From assembly GCA_030512295.1 (NCBI GenBank), contig JAULSR010000002.1, positions 6,882,001-6,946,000 of the forward strand: a stretch of 64,000 bases of DNA, written 5' to 3'. Shown here piece by piece: positions 56,063 to 64,000 of the stretch (the stretch's first letter is position 1; every line of letters starts with the position of its first letter). The translations under genes and the position numbers were made by a program. The DNA comes from Bombardia bombarda. Lineage: Eukaryota; Ascomycota; Sordariomycetes; Sordariales; Lasiosphaeriaceae. The notes below the pieces were generated by a model, which was not told the origin of the DNA, made no database searches, and saw only the letters and a program-made list of their open reading frames with translations.

Positions 56063-56136
56063 TGTTAGGAGACGAGCCCCCCCCCCCCCCCCCCCCACCA
56101 GAAATTTAACGTGGGAAAATTTAGAGTACACTAACA
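56063..56136. repeat. Short element with TGTTAG/CTAACA ends, copy 2
   Basis: 74 bp with perfect 6-base inverted ends. It contains GAGACGAG, a run of 20 Cs (56077-56096), GAAATTTAACGTG and a TACACTAACA end, in the same order as the copy at 38170. Confidence 0.6.
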
Positions 56137-58183
56137 GAAGCTGGCCAGAAGGTACATGCTGCATTTGAAGAGGCTTAGAAAGGCAGGAGCGAGGGAGCGT
56201 GAATCTTTTGAGCGAGAGTCGGCATTTTCCATGGTGTTGTTAGCACAGAAGCAAGTCAGGAAGGAGTATGCACGACGATGCTAAATTTTTCCTCACGGGA
56301 TATCAGTGCATTCTTTCTCATATGAGCCCAGCACAAGTTCTCGCAATCCGACCAGTCCTTTAGAGCTGCAATCCACCTCGGTACCCAAGAATATACTCGA
56401 GTGCATGCACCACAAACGTACATGCAAAGCAACAGCTCCACTAAGTATAGACGGACGATGGAATGCCAATTTGTCAGCCAGCCGGCTAGTAGCAGTAGCA
56501 ATCCCCAAATGACGCGATGAAGTCAAGTCTTGCACAGAATTAGGGGTTCGAACTCGAACGGAGCGAGTCTCCGCCGAGAACAACGACATCTGACTCTCTG
56601 GTCCTGATAGCTGCCTACCTAGGTAAGAGATCTAGGTACCTGAATTGTCCAAATTCGGTCTAGTACTGCTACGTAACCGTAGCAGCAGAAACAGTAGTAT
56701 AAGAGAACAACCTCGAAGAGATGGAAGAAGCAAAAGGCCATGTATCATCTAGATTCACGCTACTACAGGCATCAAAATCGGGGTTGGTTGGTCGGTCGGT
56801 CGAGACCACGACCGACGCAAGCAGCAAGCATCAACCCTGCCCACTATCCCCGTGAGCTGATCTGCAAGCAATAACTATAACAGAGCTGCTTTGTCGATCG
56901 GACATATTTATAACTTGTAGATGTAACACTAATATAAAGACAAACTGTCCTCTACCAGGAAATAAAAACACTTTGGGACAGGCTCAAACAAGGGCCCCGG
57001 GGCTGGCAAAAGTAGTGTCATCAAAACTACCACATAGATATATATGCTAACCAAAAAGATTCCCTAGGTAACTTCAATGCTGCGGTTAGTGTATAACAGA
57101 TTAATAACATGGCCACATATTTCGTATGTTGTTTTGCTATATCATGACTCAAGTACCAATTGCCGGACACCTGAGTGGCGCATAAGGTGTTCAGTCATTG
57201 GGGAACCTGCACAGTCGGCCGCTTCTGGACATCGCACCTTGCCCAAGCTGGTCGTGGAAAGTAGCCAGATTACCGTCCGAAACCAAACACGGCAGTTGGT
57301 TCGGGCCAATGGTTTGTTAGCAATTGGAGAAAGGGGGGTGGATAGAATCCTCGGAACGGTGCACCACTTCAAAAACGTGGTTCGGGGGTGGTTGAACAGC
57401 ATTATATCATGGGCATTATGGGGGAAGCTTAACCCCCATTTGGGGCCATTTGAGGGGGATCGAGGCGAGGGGCCACATCGGGCCGGCGTCCGCCGTGGTT
57501 GTGACCGTTTATTTTAAGAATCGACCCTTGCCTGTTATATATTGCAAAAGGGCTCGCTACCGCTTCCCACGATGCGACTGTGGTGCACTAGCCTAGCCTC
57601 GCACCTCAAACCAGGTGAAAGATAAGTCGTGGCCCCTTCGATTTGGGCTCCGAGGGGGTGGCCAACGCTTGGTGACGTCCACGAGGGGGTGGTGCACTGT
57701 TGTTCAAATTTTCACCCGTCAATAGTCTCGGGAGAGAACCATGGATTTGGACTTCCTTCAGCTCACCGGGGAAAGGAGATTTTGACCACGTTTTTGGGAA
57801 CCTGGTAGCTGTAGGTAGGTGGACGAGCCGCGGCCGCTGTTTGTTCTACTATAGCAGGTTTCCAGAGACACCATGCCCAAGGACGAAACCACTTCGCGAT
57901 CTTGGACGAACCTGACAGTGGCAGGTCAAGGCGGGGATTGGGAAGGCAGCATTGGCCACACACCTGGACACTCCCACTCGGCTGCGGTCAGGTTGACTGC
58001 GCTCCACTCACTCCCTCACTCCCTCACCTACCCAACTGTCCTGTTTACAATAATAGGAGAGCCTACCCAGGTGTGGTCCCTCGCTCGGCTTTCAATGGGC
58101 TAGTGCAGCTCCAGCCTCTGCCTACGATATCCCGAGACCACCACACCTTTGGGTGTTTGACACTGGGGCGCTCTCTCGCCATC

Positions 58184-59251
58184 ATGTGGTGCTTCTTCGT
58201 CCGCTCGTTTATCGTCAGCTTGGTGATGGTGTGGTCCGTCGTTGCCGAGCTGAGCTTCGTCGCGACGGCAGAGCGGGAAGGCAAGATGGTGGACATGTCG
58301 AGCCTCGAATTCGTGCCGATGCCGCCCATGCGACACCGGAGACATGGCCCTCCTTCGCAGCCATCAGACGATTTCCCTTCAGACGATTTCCCTTCAGACC
58401 TAGTAGACCCAAGGCACAAGGGCAGGAGAAACGACGGCGGCGGGAGCAACAGCAACGACGGATACAACCCTAACCCCATCAGCTACAGCGGAAACTGGTG
58501 CGGTGCTTCGCAGCATGTAAATTCGTCCGATCAGATCAGCAACGCTTTCGCCTACTTCACCACGCCAGATCTGAAGCTCCGCGATGGCATGTCGGCCCCG
58601 CAGTTTGCTGCGGCATGGGTAGGCATTGACGGGGCATCCTGTCGATCGGTGCTTTTGCAGGCTGGTGTAACAACTGTGGTATGTGGTGATGCAATGTATT
58701 TATAGATGGGTGGCCTATTAACAATGGCGGCAGGTCAACTCGAATGGCGGGCAGAGCGCGTGGGCGTGGTGGGAGTGGTACCCCGAGGCCGCGTATTCCA
58801 TCAGCGGCCTCCCGGTCAAGCCGGGAGACTGGATGTCGGTCAACATCACAGCGTCATCACCCAAGTCGGGCAAGATGTAGGTTGCCGTTGTTCATCATAT
58901 GTTGCGTTGTTGCATATTTCTTTTGTTTTCTTGCGGCTAACTCAATGCCGCCAAAGAATCATCGCCAACCTGCAGCGAGGGTATTCCGTGACACTGTCGA
59001 TCTCGAACGGGCCAGCATTGTGCCGGGTGGATGCCGAGTGGATTGTCGAGGACTTCTATGATGGAGGCGGACAGGTCCCCTTTGCTAGTTTCTCCGACGT
59101 CTGGTTTGAGGAGACATCATTGACAACGGACCGCGGGAGGAAGATGGGCCTCGACGGGGCGGCCATAGTCTACCTTCAGAACACCACTGGAGCTGTGACG
59201 TGCTCGGCGGCGCAGTACGATAGATCTAATTTCGTCGTCTGGTCGCGTTGA
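58184..59251 (+). CDS. Eqolisin (peptidase family G1), secreted acid peptidase
   Basis: Three exons (58184-58678, 58734-58876 and 58957-59251) give 310 residues; introns of 55 and 80 bases. Residues 1-30 form a signal peptide. A propeptide-like region follows with an SDDFPSDDFPSD repeat and basic residues. The mature enzyme starts near NPISYSGNWCGA, the eqolisin N-terminal signature. AAWVGIDGASC and the downstream strand are typical. AWWEWYPEAAY and GDWMSVNI are conserved strands holding the catalytic Gln region, and CRVDAEWIVEDF carries the catalytic Glu. Eqolisins are secreted glutamic peptidases active at acidic pH, known from Aspergillus niger and Scytalidium. All motifs are present, so it should be active after removal of the propeptide. 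Confidence 0.92.
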
Positions 59252-61287
59252 TGGGGCCAAGAAGGGCTGGGCTGCGGAGTATCGGTGGCCTAGAATTGCG
59301 TTGCAGGGAGCTGTGCGGAGTTTTGCAGAGAAGTTTAGGAGTGGAGGATGGAAGCGGGCACTTTGGTCGGCTATGGTCAACGGTATGGCCGCATGATAGA
59401 GGGAGGGGAAAATAAAAAGAAAAACGCCGATACAAGGAAGGCTCGGATCATGTATTAATCGGGATAAATCTTTGGATTTGCGCAGTTGTTGGATGTATGT
59501 TTTTGCTGCCCAGGTGTCTAAACGTCGTTGTATTGTTCAACATGTCGAAATTGAAGCCGTGGCTCCCGTCGAGCCTGGCAAGCCCGATTAGGTAGCCCGT
59601 GGTGTGTGTGGCACTGACTCTTGCGCTGTCGTGCGGGCCCTGGCGAGTCGAATCATGGGCCTGTGCCTGTGCCTGTGCCGCACTTCCCTGCAGGAACAAC
59701 TGCCAGGCATCGGCAGCCCAACCAGCAAGCCCCAAAGAGCCGCACTTTACGTACTGTGAATGCTGCCAGACATTTTCAACGTCAACTGACGGGAATCAGA
59801 CAATGCCATGCAGCTAACTCCCTCAGGCCTTTCCAATTTCTCGAGAGAGGTGATCGCCACATGCTCCACACGTGTGATGTTGGGTTGTAATGAATTGGGC
59901 ACAATTGGACAGAGCCAAAGGTCTAGACCGCGCCTGCATCTGATCGGTTTGCAGAAGCGACGCCCCTGAGTCATCAACACCAAGCCAGGAGCAGCCCATG
60001 TGTGAGCATTGAGCAACCACGAACGTCGCCTTACTACTAGGCGCACGACGTTGGCTAAGATCTTATCCGCCCGCAACCTCCGCTGCCGAAAGCTATCCCA
60101 GCACCGTCAATGCAATTGGATCATCCGTCGTGCAGCTGTCGGAGAAAAGACTCTGCTTCAAGAGTGGCGTGCGGCACGGTGGAGATAGGGACCCATCTTT
60201 TCGTTTTGCGCGATAAGGGACCCCTGAATTCTGAGGGCTTCTTTCTGCCCATGACGTATGCGTCTCGGTCGACAGTTCCCCGGGTAGAGCCACCAGGTCC
60301 ACAACAGTGGCGGGCAAAAAGTCGGACTGCATGGACGACGCGAGTCTCGAGGTAGGTGCTTGAAGAGGGCGACAAGATACGGCCGATTTGCCGATATCCA
60401 ACGCATTTCCCAACAGGAAACAGTCAAGTCATTGAGCTGAACTGGAGCATTGTTATGGCCGTGACAAGCCAAAGGCCAAGTGTGCGGGACGAGGGACGGC
60501 CGACGGCAAGCTACTATCTGGGCCCCACCTTCAAGGGAAACTTCAAGACGGGCGAAACATTCGGGTGGGCGGGCAATGGAAAAGCTAAAAGACGCATTGT
60601 TGCAAGTGGCGGATGGCTCAACAAAGGCCGAAACACGACGAAGGAGCCACAAAAAGCTCGTATACCTATCAGTGCTACTAAGGTATAGAATCGATCGATG
60701 TGCACAGTAACTCGAGAGTACCTTGCAGTTGCGACAAAAAACCAATTGCTCCACCTCTTACCTGCTAGCACTATGCCCAGGTTGGGTGGCTCAAGGTGGC
60801 ACCTTCTCGCGGAGTGAGTGCTCCAGGTCGCAGTTCCTGCTGAAGTCCCTGATTACAACTTACAAGTCCTGCCTTTCGGCCGCGTCACAAAACGGTATCC
60901 GCCCTCTGTACCCGTCCTCCCAGGTCAACCTGGTCAGCTTCCTGGTCAGCTTCCTGGCCAGGCTGTTTCCTGATACCATCGAGGTGCCACTAGCGCACCA
61001 CAATCCATGAGAATCCCATCCATTATCCAGGACAAGAGGAAGATCCTGAGCTTTCCCCGTGCACTCCCCGTGCGCTCCTCTTCATCCCTCGCCTTCATTG
61101 TACCAAGCTCGAATTCGCGATCGTCGTTGAGGAATTAACACAACAAATTGTACTCCTCCCGGGCCACTCGCCGTTCCACCAACTTACTCCTCTCTGTGTC
61201 TCTCTTCTGGTCCAGGGAGGACTGTTGTGTGGCTTCAGTTGCCCGCCCAAGAGGCCCAGAAAGTGAATCATCTTCATCACGTCGACA
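59252..61287. other. Intergenic, upstream region of PRM10-like gene
   Basis: Two kilobases with overlapping frames on both strands and no family motif. A short CTGGTCAGCTTC direct repeat lies near 60930-60960. Confidence 0.5.
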
Positions 61288-64000
61288 ATGGCGTCACAGC
61301 AAGGACCTAGAGATATGAGAGATGCGGACCCACAACAACATGAACAACGACAACAGCCAGCACCACAACATGAACAACAGCAAGCACAACATGAACAACA
61401 GCAAGCACAACATGAACAACAGCAAGCACAACATGAACAACAACAAACACCACGAGGCAGCGGCGATCAGAGCCAAGGACTGCCAACGCCGCAGCTGGGG
61501 GAAGAGAGCGTCCAGCTTCCCAAGGGCAAGGAGAAGAAGAGGGTTGGCTTTGTAGCTGAGAATCAGTTTCAGCCAGCCGCCGCCGACGAGCTTCCTTGGG
61601 TCCAGGGCTCATCTCAGGTCACGCCAAGCGAATCACAATATCAAGCACAAGACTACTTCTCCTTTCAGAACAGCGAGGCCGGTAGTGGTCTAACGCCACA
61701 ACTTGCCGCCGAGGGCTCTGCCCAACGAGAACGAGAGTCCTTCAACAAGGAGGAGCTTACCGCTGCCCTGGAGAAGATCCTGAGGGCCGAGCAGCTCGGC
61801 CAGGCAGCCACCCCTCCGAGAAAGCCACGTCCGGTGCTCCGGAGACATACCCTGGTAGATGGCTCATCCGACCACCTGAACCCGCCCCTCCGGTCTGAGG
61901 TTGAAGCCAAGAATCGTGCCGATCGACTTGCTTTCGCCGTCGGAAGCTCATCGCTTGCTGCCTCAGAGAGAAGCTCGATCGAACTGCCCGAGTCAAGGCC
62001 TCAGTCGCCCTTCGATAGTGAGTCCCTGCTTAACATTCCCGCCCTTAACGAGATGGGCACCAACAATCTAGACTTTGCTGCTCGTCAACGCCAAGAGGAG
62101 TTGGTAGGCCTCAGGGCCCGCAAGGGCGCTCAGCAGACAGCCAGCGATCTTGTCAGGTCTCACACGCGCCGCAAGAATTCTCTTATCCAGCCCGCTTCCG
62201 TCTCTTACTCTCACCCTCAGCCCGGGACCGCTACCCCGATAGCCCACGATGTAGAATATGTGCCCCGCCCGGAAAAGTACAAGGGCGGTATTCTCGCCAA
62301 TCTACTCAAGTTGTACAACAGCGAGGACAACAGGAGCAATGGAGGAATTACTGCCGACACAAGCGCCCCAAGTACGCCTGGCCGAACCCCTAACCGCACC
62401 CCGTCGAGCACACCCCCGACATCGAGGCCGAGCACCCCGAGGCCCGGCCCGAGGCCTGGCCTTAGGGGACACCGAACCCATTCTTCCAGCACTCTAGCCG
62501 GGTTGATGGAATCGTCGTTTATGTTTGCTGCGCCCGGGTCCAACAACTTTACCGAAGCTGCTTCGGAGAAGCTCAAGCAGAGGGAAAGGGAGAAGGAGAA
62601 GGAAAGGGAGCGGCCCAAGAGGCGATCAAGGTCAAAAGCCAAACTCGAACAGTTTCGCATAACGGTTCACATTGCCGAGATCATCAGCCGTCACCGATAC
62701 CTCATCCAGCTATGTAATGCTTTGATGATGTACGGAGCACCGACACATAGACTGGAAGCGTACATGAAAATGTCGGCTCGCGTACTCAGCATCGAGGGCC
62801 AATTCATGTACCTGCCAGGGACCATGATCATCTCATTTGATGATAGCAACACCCACACCACCGAGGTGAAGATCGTCCGCAGCCCCCAGGGCGTTGACCT
62901 GGGGCGTCTGCGTGATGTCCATGAGATCTACAAGCTGGTTGTGCACGACTTGATTGGTGTCGAGGACGCCACAGCCAGGCTGAACGAGGTCATCAACCGC
63001 GGCGACAAGTTTCCAACCTGGCTCCGCGTTGTCTTATTTGGCATCGCGTCGGCAGCTGTAGCCCCCTTCGGCTTTGAGGGTCGTTACATCGACATGCCCA
63101 TCTGCTTTTTCCTTGGCTGCTTAGTCGGCTACCTACAGCTCGTCCTCGCGCCATCCAATGAGCTATACGCCAATGTCTTTGAGATTACGGCTGCGGTGGC
63201 TACCTCTTTCCTATCGCGAGTTTTCGGCTCGATTCGGCATGGCGAGATATTCTGCTTCTCCGCCCTCGCTCAGTCCTCCATCGCCCTGATTCTGCCTGGC
63301 TACATGGTGCTTTGCGCGAGCTTGGAGCTGCAGGCTCACCAGATGATTTCTGGCTCAGTCCGCATGGTCTACGCCCTCATCTATTCTCTTTTCCTCGGCT
63401 ACGGAATCACCATCGGGTCGGTGATTTACGGATACATCGACCCCAAAGCCGTCAGTGCTGTGCACTGCTCGGTAGGGTCGACGTGGTACACACAAAAGCC
63501 TGACCAAAACTATTACCTCCTCTTTGTATTTCCCTTCACGCTGTGTTTGTGCTCCATCAACCAAGCCAAGTGGAAACAAATACCAGGTATGTATCCAGCA
63601 CATCTAGCACATCCGCTATCCGTGATATCCTCATTTGCTGATTATTCGATTGCAGTCATGTCAGTTATTTCTCTGGCGGGATACTGCGTCAGCAACTTTT
63701 CCTCGAGATACTTTTCGGGCAACAGCACACTCTCCAGCTCCCTTGGCGCGCTCTGCATTGGAGTTTTGGCAAATCTCTACTCTCGCCTGGGTCGCCAGGT
63801 TCAGAATTTCTTCTTTGACATCTGGGAGCGCTATTTCCAGGTCCGAATTCAGCGCCTCACCCACAGAGGACGGCGCTCTCTTTATTACAACAACCCAAGC
63901 GCTGAGGAGTCTAGCGAGTCCGTCCCCAAGGACCTCGAAATGGGCCCACAACCCAATCCGAACCCCATCATCCGACACACGCGCAGAATCGGATACGGAT
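61288..64000 (+). CDS. PRM10/ThrE-type membrane protein, 3' end missing
   Basis: Exon 1 is 61288-63586; an intron of 69 bases follows, and exon 2 runs from 63656 past the window edge, giving 881 residues so far. The N-terminal 450 residues are polar: a HEQQQAQ heptad repeat, Thr-Pro-rich stretches and a Lys/Glu/Arg-rich segment. The conserved part begins at RITVHIAEIISRHRYLIQLC and includes ALMMYGAPTHRLEAYM, the hallmark of the ThrE (DUF1212) domain. Membrane segments follow, beginning WLRVVLFGIASAAVAPFG. A second group of membrane segments (ALAQSSIALILPGYMVL and later) corresponds to the DUF3815-type half. In yeast Prm10 is a pheromone-regulated membrane protein; bacterial ThrE exports threonine. 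The role in this fungus is unknown. The frame is intact throughout. Confidence 0.93.
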   Translation, partial: MASQQGPRDMRDADPQQHEQRQQPAPQHEQQQAQHEQQQAQHEQQQAQHEQQQTPRGSGDQSQGLPTPQLGEESVQLPKGKEKKRVGFVAENQFQPAAADELPWVQGSSQVTPSESQYQAQDYFSFQNSEAGSGLTPQLAAEGSAQRERESFNKEELTAALEKILRAEQLGQAATPPRKPRPVLRRHTLVDGSSDHLNPPLRSEVEAKNRADRLAFAVGSSSLAASERSSIELPESRPQSPFDSESLLNIPALNEMGTNNLDFAARQRQEELVGLRARKGAQQTASDLVRSHTRRKNSLIQPASVSYSHPQPGTATPIAHDVEYVPRPEKYKGGILANLLKLYNSEDNRSNGGITADTSAPSTPGRTPNRTPSSTPPTSRPSTPRPGPRPGLRGHRTHSSSTLAGLMESSFMFAAPGSNNFTEAASEKLKQREREKEKERERPKRRSRSKAKLEQFRITVHIAEIISRHRYLIQLCNALMMYGAPTHRLEAYMKMSARVLSIEGQFMYLPGTMIISFDDSNTHTTEVKIVRSPQGVDLGRLRDVHEIYKLVVHDLIGVEDATARLNEVINRGDKFPTWLRVVLFGIASAAVAPFGFEGRYIDMPICFFLGCLVGYLQLVLAPSNELYANVFEITAAVATSFLSRVFGSIRHGEIFCFSALAQSSIALILPGYMVLCASLELQAHQMISGSVRMVYALIYSLFLGYGITIGSVIYGYIDPKAVSAVHCSVGSTWYTQKPDQNYYLLFVFPFTLCLCSINQAKWKQIPGMYPAHLAHPLSVISSFADYSIAVMSVISLAGYCVSNFSSRYFSGNSTLSSSLGALCIGVLANLYSRLGRQVQNFFFDIWERYFQVRIQRLTHRGRRSLYYNNPSAEESSESVPKDLEMGPQPNPNPIIRHTRRIGYG
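61366..61446 (+). repeat. 21-bp coding repeat (HEQQQAQ), about 4 units
   Basis: The unit CAACATGAACAACAGCAAGC plus one base repeats head to tail in the N-terminal coding region of the PRM10-like gene and should be length-variable. Confidence 0.85.

Larger units (their letters stand above)
55332..58183. other. Intergenic, 2.85 kb, repeats but no gene
   Basis: Contains a 16-A run at 55642-55657, a 25-bp minisatellite at 55758-55822, an inverted-end element with a 20-C run at 56063-56136, and CCTAGGTA-type palindromes near 56618. No gene seen. Confidence 0.5.

Noticed and set aside
56540..56560. GGTTCGAACTC resembling a tRNA B box
   Set aside because: No matching T-stem, acceptor stem or A box around it.
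60158..60754. 198-codon open frame on the minus strand
   Set aside because: No family motif or consistent structure, overlaps plus-strand frames of similar quality, and lies in the upstream region of the PRM10-like gene.

Overview
This window comes from a filamentous ascomycete (Pezizomycotina, probably a Sordariomycete). The protein-coding genes have short introns of about 50-110 bases with GT..AG borders, plus two longer ones. Gene content is typical of such fungi: Lys2, eqolisin peptidase, SUR7-family protein, S28 peptidase and a PRM10-like transporter. Genes on both strands are separated by 0.1-4 kb of non-coding DNA. Exon structures were assembled by hand from reading frames, splice signals and family motifs. 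I recognised no tRNA, rRNA, CRISPR array or complete transposon.

Layout. 1-0.76 kb: N-terminal part of a Ser/Thr-rich membrane protein, cut by the window edge. 1.9-5.5 kb: a tandem pair of paralogous Cys-rich proteins with RG-rich tails, of no family I can name. 6.9-8.2 kb: secreted SET-domain protein (frameshifted). 8.5-9.7 kb: SUR7-family membrane protein. 11.4-15.1 kb: alpha-aminoadipate reductase LYS2. 15.9-17.5 kb: vanadium-haloperoxidase/PAP2-like protein (frameshifted). 18.4-21.5 kb: a cluster of three small six-cysteine proteins, two sharing a duplicated promoter and one carrying a tandemly duplicated intron. 22.6-24.6 kb: S28 peptidase. 26.1-28.6 kb: SRK1/RCK2-like kinase. 32.5-37.1 kb: SDR, prolyl-4-hydroxylase-like dioxygenase and a YtcJ-type amidohydrolase.

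38.3-45.9 kb is the best candidate for a coherent system. It holds an ACMSD-type decarboxylase, an ALDH8A1-type 2-aminomuconate semialdehyde dehydrogenase, a RidA-fold protein resembling 2-aminomuconate deaminase, and an amino-acid permease. Together these would take up an aromatic amino acid or kynurenine-type compound and channel aminocarboxymuconate semialdehyde through 2-aminomuconate towards central metabolism. ACMSD and the divergent ALDH/RidA promoter share the sequence CGGATCACGGA. An L-lactate dehydrogenase follows at 46.7 kb.

49.7-50.9 kb: amidoligase-family protein (frameshifted). 53.7-55.3 kb: cytochrome P450. 58.2-59.3 kb: eqolisin. 61.3 kb to the end: PRM10/ThrE-type membrane protein, cut by the window edge.

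Three otherwise intact genes each lack exactly one base in a coding-strand C run. This points to homopolymer errors in the assembly rather than three separate pseudogenes. Short repeats with TGTTAG/CTAACA-type ends recur in the intergenic DNA and may be a small non-autonomous element family.
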